From: Takakia lepidozioides
Lineage: Eukaryota > Streptophyta > Takakiopsida > Takakiales > Takakiaceae
Assembly: GCA_030704615.1 (NCBI GenBank)
Contig: CM060733.1
Span: 74,254,907-74,318,906 of the forward strand
Reading direction: 5' to 3'
DNA length: 64,000 nucleotides
The stretch's first letter is position 1, and every line of letters starts with the position of its first letter. A program made the translations under genes and the position numbers. Positions 21,901 through 32,836 of this stretch are shown one piece after another. The notes beneath the pieces were generated by a model. The model worked only from the letters and a program-made list of their open reading frames with translations, searched no databases and was not told where the DNA came from.

Positions 21901-24037
21901 GCCTGACGAAACCGGGCTCCGCTGCCTCCGCTGGGTCCAAAAGAGGCAAAAGCGCTTGTGAACTCCAGGAAAGCGGCAGAGCTTGCTCAGGCAGGAATTC
22001 ATGAGAAATTGAATGAGAAGAATAAAGGCCAAAGGAAAAGGACAAGGAAACAGGTGAGTACAGTAACACCCAAAAAACAGAAAACCATCGGGGCATCGGA
22101 GGAGGCGCAGGAGGGGACCCAAGGGAGTGACTCGGACAACGACTTTGTTCAAGGTCCTACAACTGCTGCTGCTGCTACCAAGTCACCGGTCGTCCGGGTT
22201 CCCAAGTCAGTTCGGAGTGGGACTGGCTCTGCCAAGAAGTTGGCATTTGAGGGCGAGCCTACACGGCGGTATTCGGCGGTGACGTTTATGCACAGGCCAA
22301 AGCTAGAACCTCCAACCATCATCCAATGCGTTAATGAGAGCTTCCTTGACGCTCTCGCTGCTAGGGCGAAGAAGGTGGCACACAGCAAGTCTCTGGCGGA
22401 GCAGAAGGGGAAAGCCAAGAAGAGGGCTGCTGGTACAGAGCCTAAAGACACCCCTGGTTTTGAAGCCATGATGGAATTCTTCACAGCTGTGAGCACGGAT
22501 TGCAAGAGCACTCGGGGGGGGGGGGGGGGGGGGGTGAGGTGGAGAGAGCTTGCGATATGATTCTCCTCGACATTCCAGATGGGGAGCTGCTGGAGGGCCT
22601 GGATGGTGTGCCCAACTGGAACAGGTTTACTGAGGACTACTGGAAAGCTGGGTTTGGGCTGGCGGGGATGCTCCTGGATGACGGTGGATGTGTGGTTGTC
22701 CTTGCCACAAGAGGGAAGACCACAGAGAATGCGGTGGCAAGATGGAAACCGAAAAGTGTCACCCCGGTCCTCCTCAAAAAATGAATCTGCATCAATACAC
22801 AGGGGTTGCGAACAGAGGGCCAAAGTGTAAGTTATCAATCTATTGCATTCACCTCATATTGTGGTGTATATCTAAACTAGATCCCGGAGTTGATCCCTCT
22901 TTTGTTGGATGTGCAGACATTGGTGTTTGAGGCATATTGCTTTGTGAAGAGAGGGTCTACGTTCGAATTCCGCAACGACGGTCGTCTTGTTGATGCCGCT
23001 GTGGACCCTGTAACCTACGATGTCCTCTACAACTATGTGCCCCACTCCAGTATGCCGAAGGACACAAAGACAGGCAAACCGTGGCGGTACAGCCGGACCC
23101 GGAGCCCTGCTTTCATCCAAACCCTCATGGAGACGTGCTCGGATGTCCAAGGGCGGATTCTTGACCTCACATGTGGCACGGGTAAGCCTTCACGTGCTCA
23201 GTTTGTCCCCTGGCCCGATTGCAATTGCATGCTGCAAGCTATTAACCGCCCGCTTTGTTCCTCAGGTGCTTCAATGTGGGCAGGGACGTTGTTCGACAGG
23301 CATGTGTTCGCCTTCGAGCCAGATACTACCCTCCACAACTCGGAACTTGCAGCGGCTGAACGTCTGCCCAAGAGGATGAGGAAAAATCCGAGAAGGAGCA
23401 GGGGGAGGAACAAGTTGGGATCAAGGCCGAGGAGCCCCCGGTTTACGAGTGAGTGGTCGCATTGTAAGTTGTCTCTAGATTTCGTGAGGCACCTCCCTTT
23501 GCTCTCTTATTTCATTGAAAACCCTTTCTGCTTCTGCTGGTATTGACATTCTTGAAGTGGATTTGTTCTTACTGTAGGATGCCAAGTACTGCCGGAGGGA
23601 CGTCTACACCGGAGTTCATGGGCAGGAGGAACGTGCCTTTTTTTGCCAGGGGGGATTTCATGCCTAGTCCAGAAAGGGACTACATCCTTCCTACTTATGC
23701 TGCCCGGCTTGCTTCGGTGTCCATTAGGAGGTCTTCCGAACCTAGTCGTGTACAACAGATTTTAGACGAGGCAAGCCTCAAGAAAATGAAGATGAGGGAA
23801 GAGGCAGCAGATATTAGAGCCCGTCGGGCTCGTAGATTTGTCTTGGATTCTGCTGAGGAAAGTGGGGGAGAAGAGGCAGAAGATTCCCAGGAGGTGAGGT
23901 GGACAGTCCCCCAAGGAGAGGACGGAATTTTTGAGAGGCATAGTGCAACCCATGCATCACAGAGCTCGGAGGATGGGGGGGATGAGGGGGATGAGGAAGA
24001 AGGAGGGCCAAGTTCCTCGGAAGGTGTAGGAGAGTAG
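18981..24037 (+). pseudogene. P1: ParB-like domain plus DNA methyltransferase, transposon gene
   Basis: Nine apparent exons: 18981-19693, 19797-19977, 20081-20365, 20451-20528, 20624-20838, 21690-22826, 22917-23181, 23266-23463, 23579-24037. Most have GT-AG borders. Exon 1 encodes a ParB/Srx-like domain: IPLCHLVSLQVVRP, then FYVWDGNHRLLAWM, the signature loop of that fold. Exon 6 has a motif IV-like segment (DMILLDIPDGELL) and LAGMLLDDGGCVVVLATR. Exons 7-8 have a motif X-like region, motif I (ILDLTCGTGAS, across an intron) and motif II (VFAFEPD). The order IV...X-I-II is the permuted beta class; ParB plus beta methylase is an architecture known from phages and bacteria. Usual DPPY is DIPD, so catalysis is doubtful. 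Damage: TGA at 21904, a frameshift at a 21-G run (22514-22534) and another near 22780. The C-terminus is acidic. Confidence 0.8.
20890..21665 (+). repeat. 146-bp tandem repeats inside a P1 intron
   Basis: GGGACTTAGCCATTT starts at 21038, 21184, 21330 and 21476, an exact 146-bp period, about five units in all. Each unit holds two inverted copies of a GGCGCC-centred site (AATGGCGCCGAATTTCC and GAAATTCGGCGCCAT) and inverted copies of GGCTAAGTCCC. The same phrases occur in the family I terminal repeats (17600-17720, 45360-45540). The array lies between splice sites at 20839 (GTACAT) and 21689 (ATGCAG). Confidence 0.9.
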
Positions 24038-24100
24038 TTCCCATTCCTGCTATGTCAGTTAGGACACACTTGTATAGACGTGGCTTGCCACAAAATTTGC

Positions 24101-24106
24101 AATAAA
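24101..24106 (+). terminator. Poly(A) signal of P1
   Basis: AATAAA lies 64 bases after the P1 stop codon, a normal distance for 3' end formation. Confidence 0.6.
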
Positions 24107-24179
24107 ATGTTGCATTTCATTGCTATGACGAGTCCACATAACCCTATTTCCGTGCCTCCTAACCCTATTTCCGTGGACA

Positions 24180-24240
24180 CACAATGGCCCGCTCATGCTT
24201 TTTTTTTTTCCGCTCATGCTCATGCCGCTCATGAAATAGC
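24180..24240 (+). repeat. Right terminal tip of the P1 element
   Basis: Units of CCGCTCATG/GCTCATG end in CTCATGAAATAGC, the same outer tip as family I ends at 18155 and 28622. The inner terminal repeat is missing. PPR sequence follows at once. Confidence 0.7.
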
Positions 24241-24244
24241 AGCC

Positions 24245-24673
24245 CCCCCCTGGCAGCTCTGGAAAAGGGGAAGGAGGTCTGTGGTGACATCTTCAGAGCT
24301 GGAATTGTACCAAATGTCATTCTGAACAATACCCCAGTGGACATGTATGCTAAATGTGGGTGCATCGGGGATGCAAAGGGAGTGTTCAACACTATGGCTA
24401 AACGAGATGTGGTATCGTGGAGTACGATGCTTACAGGGTATGCACAGCACGGACGTGGGATGGAGGCTTTGGAGACCTATGAGCAACTGAAGGGGGAAGG
24501 GGTCCAGCCCAGCCACATCATGTTTGTATGCATTGCAAGCCTGGCAGCCCTGGAGAAGGGCAAAGAGGTGCATGGGGATATCATCAAAGCTGGAATTGGA
24601 CCTAATGTCATTCTAAACACTGCCCTGGCAGCTCTGGAAAAGGGGAAGGAGGTCCATGGTGACACATTCAGAG
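24245..24673 (+). pseudogene. PPR repeat fragment
   Basis: About five PPR motifs: ALEKGKEVCGDIFRAGIVP in a mixed frame, then MYAKCGCIGDAKGVF, RDVVSWSTMLTGYAQHG, ALETYEQLKGEGVQP and two shortened repeats of KGKEVHGD. Bordered on the left by a transposon tip and on the right (24674) by GGCGCCGAATTTCC of the next element, so it is a fragment between two transposons. It is close in sequence to 10111-10612. Confidence 0.8.
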
Positions 24674-24696
24674 CTGGCGCCGAATTTCCATCCTGC

Positions 24697-24880
24697 AGGT
24701 ATTTCATCGCTGAGAATTACCTTCCTGCAGGTAATTCTGAGCGAGGAATTACCTTCCTACCTTCGTCGATAAGAATTACCTGCAGGAAGGTAATTCATCG
24801 CTGAGAATTACCTGCAGGAAGGTAATTCATCGATCAGAATTACCTGCAGGAAGGTAATTCTCAGCGATGAAATACCTGGC
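24697..24880. repeat. Large inverted repeat with nested TACCTGCAGG palindromes
   Basis: GGTATTTCATCGCTGAG at the left (about 24701) recurs as its reverse complement at about 24860-24876. Between them GAATTACCTGCAGGAAGG is repeated in both orientations. The stretch can fold into a long hairpin of about 180 bases and sits at the outer end of the T3 element. Confidence 0.8.
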
Positions 24881-24884
24881 GAAT

Positions 24885-25830
24885 GGAAATTCGGCGCCGA
24901 ATATCCATACGCCAGCGATCCGACTTACCTGCTGGATGGAAATTCGGCGCCGGATTTCCATCCATCCGGGATTCAACTTACCTGCTGGATGGAAATTCGG
25001 CGCCGAATTTCCATCAATCCGGGATTCGAATTACCTGCAGGATGGATATGCGGCGCCGGATTTCGATCGATCCGGGATTTCACTTACCTGCTGGATGGAA
25101 ATTCGGCGCCGGATTTCCATCCATCCGGGATTGCACTTACCTGCTGGGTGGAAATTCGGCGCCGAATTTCCATCCGGGGGCTGGTCTCTGTCGGAGAGGT
25201 GCCGGCCTCTCCGCCGCTCTGTTGGATATTCGGTGCCGAATTTCCGTCCGGCGGTTGAAATATGACGGCCAGGTGCCGACCTCTCCCCCCTCCCCAACCG
25301 CATTGGAACGGCCCCGGATTGAAATTCGGCGCCGTTTTCCCATCTGGGGAGGTTTTTATGTCGGCCAGTTTTCAGTCTGACACCCCGACAAGACTTCCTT
25401 GGGGGGGCCCGGATGGAAATTCGGCGCCGAATCTCCATCCAAGGGATGCTCTCTGTCGAACACGTGCCGACCTCTACGCCCGAGGCGACTTCATCCGGGC
25501 GTCCCCTGTTCGATATTCGGTGCCGAATTTCCGTCCGGGGGTTGAAATGTGACGGCCAAGTGCCGGCCTCTCCCCCTCCCCGACTGCATCCGAACCGCCC
25601 CGGATGGAAATTCGGCGCCGTTTTTCCATCTGGGGATGTTTTTATGCCGGCCAGTTTTCGGCCTGACCCCCCGACACGACTTCCTTTACCTGCTGGATGG
25701 AAATTCGGCGCCGAATCTCCATCCAGGGGATGTTCTCTGTCGCACACGCGCCGGCCTCTGCGCCCGAGGCGACTTCATCCGGGCCTCCCCTGTTGGATAT
25801 TGGGTGCCGAATTTCCATTCGGGGGTAGTA
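24885..25830 (+). repeat. Array of GGCGCC palindromes at 53-bp then about 95-bp spacing
   Basis: Sites of the form GGAAATTCGGC plus its reverse complement begin at 24885, 24938, 24991, 25044, 25097 and 25150, exactly 53 bp apart. Then come 25224, 25320, 25415, 25510, 25606, 25699 and 25795, mostly 93-96 bp apart. Spacers share words such as ACTTACCTGCTGGAT. It is the left subterminal region of the T3 element. Confidence 0.9.
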
Positions 25831-26122
25831 ATGTGAGGGCACGGTGCCGGCTTCTTCCCTTCAGCCGTCATCATCCGGACGGCCCCCCACTTTCTGACTG
25901 CATACCGTTGGCAGTTATTGCGCAAAGACCAGGGGCCGCATTCCGGAGACAAGGTTCATTAACACTCTGACTGTGGATTTTTGAGATAGTTGGCTCCCTG
26001 GATTTGGATCAGGCTTCGTCGCTCGGACAAATCGGCATCGCATTCATTCCCATCGCTGCATCCCCCTTCTACCAGGGAGCTTCCCCGCACTCCATCCTGG
26101 GAGTCTTGTGTGCACATCTCCC

Positions 26123-28208
26123 ATGGCGGAAAACCCGAGCGCTACAGTGTACTGCCCTCCTCACGAGCATAGAGATTCATTTCCGTGCAGAGGGGACACC
26201 TGCCGGGTGATGGAGAAATATCTGTGCGTTCGATACCACCTGAAACCGGGGTCGGTTTTTTTGGAGGAGGAAAGGAAGGACTCTAACGGCCTTGTTGTCG
26301 AGAGTATTGTTGTGCTCCACGATGATTTCGGCGTGGCAGGGAATGGCGAGTTCCACCATTGGACAGCGTCATATACAGGGCTGTTGGGGACTTCATTTGC
26401 CCGCCAAATGCACCTTCTATCCTGGCGCCTTCCACGAAACAATCCGCGAATCAGAGAGTGGCTACCTCAAAGAGAGAAGTCCGCAACGAAGTAAATCCAG
26501 AGCCGAACCCATCCATGAAGACGAGCCAGAACCGGGTTGTTCACAACCTGTCCGACTCAGACGAGGTCATGGAAGTTCCGAGGTCGTCCTGGAGATCAGG
26601 CAAGTCCTCAATGGACGTCAGTGGAGGAGGGAATCATATTCCCAGCACGAGCACCGCAGTTCGATCTATTCTTGAAATTCTGCGAGGGCTTCACCTGGAG
26701 GGACACCGGTCGGAGTTGGCCGGGCTGGACTACAGCAAGTTCGCAATTAAATTGGTTACATGCCTTCCCGCCGACGTCGACGGTAATATCTTCTTTGAGT
26801 TCCCTCCTCGGGCGGACTACTCGAGGGCGTCCGGAATGTTGACAGATATGGATAGAAAACATGACGGTCATCCTTGGTGCGTTACCAAAACCACCAGCAT
26901 GAAGATGCTCGATGGTGTGCGGGTGCGCTACGTTGTTTGTGCGGGCGCGTTGCGGTGTTTCTCCCCAACTTGCTTCCACTTTAAATCCAGAGGTCACAGG
27001 AACGAGACCGATTGGACAGGCACAGCTCATCAACCATTTCGAGCTCAGGAGAAGGTTCCGAACTCCACATTTAAGTGTGCGCATTGCAAAGAACCACCAC
27101 ACTGCATGTCTGTTTGTAATGCCAAGCAGTTCTATGTGTTGCACCGTTTCCCTGACCTCACCCGAGCTTGCATACACGTTGGTTCCCATTGTCACAAATT
27201 GGCGAGGGGGAACTCACGGGAGGCTGCCCACGAAGCAGAGCAGCTCGTTCAGGAGGAGGTTAAGTTGAGACCGGGTGCCAAACCCAAACAGATACAGCTC
27301 CAAGCCGCCCATAAGATGGCATTGGCCAGAATTATGTCGGAAGACGGCTCCGATAGAGTTCCTCTCGACGAGAAGGAAATGGAGGCATTGCTGGAGTCGG
27401 TGTCCCACGTATGTTCACCGAATGTCCGAAACCACATTGTCTCATGCAAACAGAAAATTGGGCGTGGCTCGGATATGCACTCCATTATGGAGGTGAAGCG
27501 ACGATGTGGATATGACTACATTCATGGAAGTAGGTTTCCAGGACAAGGGACTGAGGCAGATCGTTGTTTCGTATTCAAAATGTCCACGTGTGGACCTGGC
27601 AGCGGCGTCGAACTGGTTGACAGGATGACGAGTAGGAACTTGTCAAACAGTTGGGTCATGTTCGACCATATCAAGTGAATTACAAATCACCAGTGGGTGA
27701 CAATGGGTGCACATGTCTATGACACCCACTGCAGGATGCTAATGACAATTGCTATTTGTGAGATGAAAGGAGAGGACACACAATCGGAGATGCTTCTTTG
27801 GCAGGGAATAAACGAACAGATGGCCAAGGCGGGATTGCCCCCTCCGAATTTCCGTGGTTTCATGGCGGACAACGCACAAGCAAATTGGGCTGCCATCCGA
27901 AGGGTGTACGGGCAAGACCCCAATGTTCCCATGGAAGGCAAGGAGAGATCTTGTGGGTTCCATTTTCTGCAAAGCCTTTCGCAGTACACAACCAGGCTCG
28001 TGGCGCCAGATTTCAGAGAGGAGCACCGTTCCATGTGCCTTGCGTGGAAGCGCGCTCCTACCTTGGATGATGCAGAGACACAGTTTGCATGCATACGGGC
28101 TTGGTGGACATCGTCAGGTGTAGTAAGGAAATCAGATGAGGGAGCAATGGTCAGTTGGCTAGCATGGTGGCATTATCGTTTCCTCCAGTTCGGCGACTAT
28201 ATGCGGGA
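26123..28208 (+). pseudogene. T3: MULE-like transposase, C-terminus deleted
   Basis: The ATG at 26123 (MAENPSATVYCPPHEH) gives an N-terminus matching T4. It is very close to T2 through zinc region 1 (HPWCVTK), zinc region 2 (CMSVCNAKQF ... HVGSHCHKLARG) and the catalytic core (VMFDHIK; GFMADNAQANWAAIRR; CGFHFLQSL). A one-base deletion near 26332 shifts the frame, and CGA to TGA at 27676 stops it just after the first-Asp segment. At 28208 the intron donor (GAG|GTGAGT) is intact, but about a dozen bases later the sequence jumps to the terminal repeat, so exon 2 with the SWIM finger is absent. It cannot encode a full transposase. Confidence 0.9.
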
Positions 28209-28221
28209 GGTGAGTTGCACG

Positions 28222-28622
28222 TCCGAACATGCTAAGTCCGAACATGCACTGGAAAAATGGCGCCGAATTACCTGTCATGATGGGACCTATAGCCGCAGAA
28301 TTCGGCACCATTTTTCGCCAGAGAGACCTATTACCGCGAAATACGTCGCCGTTTTTCAGGTTACGGACCCTATTACCGCGAAATTCGGCGCCATATTTGC
28401 ACATGTCGCTGGGAATTGGCATGAGCGGAAGACGAAATATCATGAGCACAACTGTCAAAACTGCAATTTTCCCTTCAAGGGGCCGAATAATATATTTGTT
28501 TTTCCTGACACATTGCATTAAATTATTGTTTTTATTGTTTTTTATTTTTGAAATTTGTACTTCTGCTCATGAAAACCGATTGTCTTACTACTCCGCTCAT
28601 GCCGCTCATGCTCATGAAATAG
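28222..28622 (+). repeat. Right terminal inverted repeat of the T3 element (family I)
   Basis: Close to the reverse complement of 44957-45360 and to 17790-18155. It contains AATGGCGCCGAATTA and AATTCGGCGCCAT, two TATTACCGCGAAAT phrases, and ends GCTCATGAAATAGCAAACC. It borders family II sequence at 28623. Confidence 0.9.
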
Positions 28623-28639
28623 CAAACCTCGTTTTACAT

Positions 28640-29196
28640 GCCTTAACATTGGAATGAAGCTGACCCTTCTGCCGCGATTGAACCAATAGAGTCTGCACCA
28701 ATAGAATCTGTAGTACTTCACAATCCTGTCATCTTCGGGTATTCGGCGGGAAAGGTTTGCGACTCAACTGGGAAATGTGGTGCCGCATTAGGGTTCGCAC
28801 GTGCGAAATTTCAGGGGAGTTTGGTGTTGGCGACGGTCGGCTCCCTGAAGGCTGGGTGCGACTATCTTGCTATGACGAAGGCTGCATCTACCAGTACCTA
28901 CGACATTACTTGGAAATGCGGCGCCGCATTTCCTTACCAGGGGTCGAATGAGGAAAGCAAAGTTTGGGAGAGCAGGAAAACAGGAACCCTCCAACAAACA
29001 AAAATACAAGCACGTGGAAACAGAAGTGAATGACATAGTATTATCTTAGTTCGAGCAAAACAGGTTACTGGTAGGCAAGACATAAGTCGGACCTTTCTGT
29101 GGCCAGACTTAGAGGTACTTGCAGCAGTATAGTTCTACTATAACTGAAACTCCAAAAAGGATGGGCGTACCATTGTGTGGGGACCGCAAGCCAAGC
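28640..29196 (-). repeat. Family II left terminal region
   Basis: Matches 12030-12604. Holds two palindromic sites (near 28760-28790 and 28915-28935) and the 3' flank of T4. The TAACATTGGAATGAAGCTG start is shared between both copies. Confidence 0.8.
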
Positions 29197-32100
29197 TCAC
29201 TGGTCCCCTGGATCCATATTCAGAAGAGTGTGCACCTCTTGGGGGCTCAACCCTGGTGCATGTATGAAGTGATGAGTTGTGGAATTACACCGGAGTCTCT
29301 TTAGGTACACGTAGTACAGATGCTTGCAAGGGCAATATGATGCCCCCTTGTTCGCCATGATCTGGAAGTCGGTGCAATTGTAGGTGGGTAATTCTGAAAT
29401 GGTGATGGTGTACACCTCATTGTGAACAGCTGAGCCTGCCGTGGCCATTTGATACACACGCCCGAAGCCGGGTGGGGGCACTTCTGTCAAGCTCTGGATT
29501 GTACAGTTCATCCGAAGTGCATTCCCCATCTTTGTCTCGTTCACTTTTGAGGGAGGTCGCCGCCTCTTCGGTTTCCCCCAACGGTGTATAGGATGCTTAG
29601 AGCTGTTGTGTCCCATTGTTCTTGCTCTCACAGGGGTCGGTGGTGGAGGCTGTGGAAGCGGAAATGGTTGTCTGGGGACATCAGTGCACTGCACCATCCG
29701 AAATCCTGCGGCGGTAAGGGCGTCGGCCTCAACTTGACTCAAATCGCAGCCTGGTTCCACCGGCCACACCGGGGGAGCCTCTGGCATTGTTTGTATGCCG
29801 TACTTGGGTTTTCCATACACGCAAGTCATAATGTCGTGCCTGCAGAACCAAAACTGGGTGGTTGTTGCCTCCGCAAACTTTGCATGGACAAATCTTCCTG
29901 TAAAAGTAGGAGCAGGGACAGCCCCATCTGGATTCCTCCTTATCATCTCTAAACAACGTTGCCGTGTATCCACTCGAATTGCGGAACGCCTGTCTCGAAA
30001 CGACGGCTTTGTGCGAGCAATTCTCCACTGTGACGCAGACACAATCGTCTCCACAATGGCTTGGCCATACTGCATAACAGCGGGCGGAATCTGGGGCAAG
30101 CAAGCGGTGGGAATTTCTCGCACAGAATGCCCGCTTGAAGGCGATGGCGATCTGGAATTTCTTGGGCTTCCACTGCTGGAAGACACATTGTGCGGCAACA
30201 TGACGGGACCTCGAGGTGCTGTCCAAATGTTCCTGTCGGATCTCCAGGAATCCTCTTCGCACCCGGGTTCCTCTTCAATCCTCCGCCTCACAGGGCAAGT
30301 ACGGACGTCCAGGTGTTCACCTCTGCGGTGCAGAGGCGTCCCTTTGATCTTCTCTCGCAATGTTGTCGCCCATTTCAGTGGATTCTTCGACCTCGAAGCT
30401 GTTCGTACCAACAATTCCTCCCTGTCCGGCCCAAAGCCCCATTGTTTCCCGGTCAGGAACTTGTAGTACGTGGCTTGCTGCATGATTGCTCGGTCGATGT
30501 CCTCTGTTGTGGCCGTCACTACGTCCACCAGATGTGCGGCATAAGACGCTTGCCAGGAGGAGTGGACTGATTCTGCCATATTTGTGTTCGGCATGTCCGT
30601 GTCGGAATCCAAGCACCGCTCCTACAAGGACACAAACAATGGTGAGGGACCAATGGAAAGGTCCGTAATAGAAAGACAATTGCATGAAAATGACAGCATC
30701 ATACCTCCCGCATGTACTGTCCGAACTGTCGATACCGAAAATGCCACCACCCCAACCAGCTGTGCAAGGCTCCCAGATTGGTTGTCTCCACTGCACCTGA
30801 CGTATTCCACCAAGCCTTGATGATAGCAAACTTAACCTCTGCGTCATCAAATGTAGGTGCATCCTTCCACGCCGTACAAAGGACACGGTGTTCAGCCTGG
30901 AATGAGCTAGCAACAAATTTGGTAGTGTAGTGAGATAGACTCTGCATCCAATGGAATCCACAGGATCTCTCTTTCCCCTCCATTGGAACATTGGGGTCCT
31001 CACCGTACACACGCTGCATCGCTGCCCAGTTGGCCTGAGCGTTGTCTGCCATGAATCCCCTGAAATTGGGCTCTGTCAATCCCGCCCTTGCTATCTGCTC
31101 GTTTATGCCCTCCCACAGATGCATCTCCGACTGTGTGTCCTCCCCTTTCATCTCGCAGATTGCAATTGTCATGAGCCTCTTGGAGTGATAGTCATAAACA
31201 TGCGCACCCATAGTCACCCACTGATGGTTTGTAATTCACTTGATGTGATCAAACATCACCCAAACATTCGACAAGTTTCCAGTTGTCATGCGAGTGACCA
31301 AGTCGACTCCACTCCCAGGCCCACACGTCGACATTTTAAAAATGTAACAACGATCGGATTCGCTGCCTTGCCCTGGAAACTTGCTACCTTGGATGTAGTC
31401 ATATCCAGTCATTCGTTTCACCTCCAGGATTGAGTGCATGTCCGACCCCCAGCCGAACTCCTGCTTGCAAGATACGATGTGATTCCGCACATTTGGACTA
31501 CAAACGTGTGAGACGGACTCCAACAGGTCAAGCATCTCCTCTTCGTTCAAGGGCACTCTGTCTGAACCATCTTCAGACATGATTTTTCCAAGAGCAATCT
31601 TGTGGGCTGCCTTCAGCTGAATCTGCTTTGGTCTGGCTCCGGGGCTCAATTTCACCTTCTCTTTTATGATGTCGTGTGCTTCCTGCATAGCCTCACGCAT
31701 GTTGCCTCTCGCCAAGGGGTGGCAGTGGACCCCAACGTGTATGCAAGCTCTAGTCAAGTCCGGGAGCAAATGGATTACGTAATATTGCTTGGCTCTGCAC
31801 ATGGACATGCACGTCGGTGGTTCTTTGCAATGTGCGCACTTGAAAGTACCCGCAGGAGCTTGGCTGGAGACAATGAATGGATGATGGGTTGTGCCAGTCC
31901 AATCCGTCTCGTTTCTCTGCCCTCTTTTGGAGAGAAAGTGGAAGCAGGCGGGATTGAGGCACCTCAGCTTCCCCGCACAGAGGATGTATCGTACACGAAC
32001 ACCATCAGCAAATTCGTGCTACTGGTCTTCGTCACACACCAGGGGTGTCCGTCATGCTTTCGATCCATGTCTGAGGCTTTGTTTGATGAAGTAACAGGTG

Positions 32101-32785
32101 GAAACTCGAAGATGACATTGCCATCGACTTTGGGAGGCAGATACGTTACCTTCCTGACTGGAAATTTGGCATAGTCGAGAGCAGCCAGCTCGGAACGAGA
32201 ACCATCGAGGTGATGTTGCCGTAGGAGCTGCACAATGGACCGGGTTGGAGTTATGCTCGAGGATACATGCGTATCACCTGCAGAGACGTCCATGTCGGAT
32301 TTGAACGACCGTGTGGAGGACATGGGGACCTCAATGCACTCATCTTCCTCGTCGGAAATGTCGAATACGTCCACACGAGAAGCTATGGAGGGTCTTGACG
32401 GTCCAGGTCGGGAATGATTATCGTTGCATACCTCTCTGTTGGGAGTGGCCGCCTGTCGGTTTCCCGACTCCTTTGTGGATGATGTGGGCAGCGACTGATT
32501 CGGAAAGGGAATGGGCATTCCCACAGCTTGGTACAGGATGGTGTCTGATGGGGGTACGTGCCATTTGATTCCGCAACCTCCGTCGTTACCTAGCACAACA
32601 ATGGTCTCGTCAACCTGTCCAGGAACATCATTCCTTTCTTCTTCCAAATAAATTGTGCCCGGTTTGAGCTTGAATTTGGAACAAAGGTAAGTTTCAGTCA
32701 CTCTGCAAAGTCCTCCCTCGTTTGGGATCCAGGCTCTCCCAAGTTGCGGAGGACAACAAACTATAGCGTAGGAATTCGGAGCCAT
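29197..32785 (-). pseudogene. T4: family II MULE-like transposase, nearly full length
   Basis: ATG at 32785 (MAPNSYAIVCCPPQ). Exon 1 runs down to about 30699 (MREV, donor) and exon 2 from 30612 down to the stop at 29197. It has an acidic linker, zinc region 1 (HDGHPWCVTK), zinc region 2 (RACIHVGVHCHPLARG), the core segments VMFDHIK, GFMADNAQANWAAMQR and CGFHWMQSL, an H/C-rich segment (FWFCRHDIMTCVYGKPKYGI) and a SWIM finger (YNCTDF ... YCPCKHLYYVYL). Defects: a frameshift near 32020 inside zinc region 1, and TGA at 31236-31238 directly after VMFDHIK, the same codon as in T3. The leader is separated from it by G3. Confidence 0.9.
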
Positions 32786-32836
32786 CGAAGACCGCACGAA
32801 GTTGGCAAGTGTCAGGTTTAGTATAGCGACAGACCA

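Noticed and set aside
18155-24240. A single element bounded by the ends at 18155 and 24240 with PPR target duplication
   Set aside because: Both ends are in right-end orientation, and the flanking PPR pieces are in opposite orientations, so they cannot be the two ends of one simple insertion.
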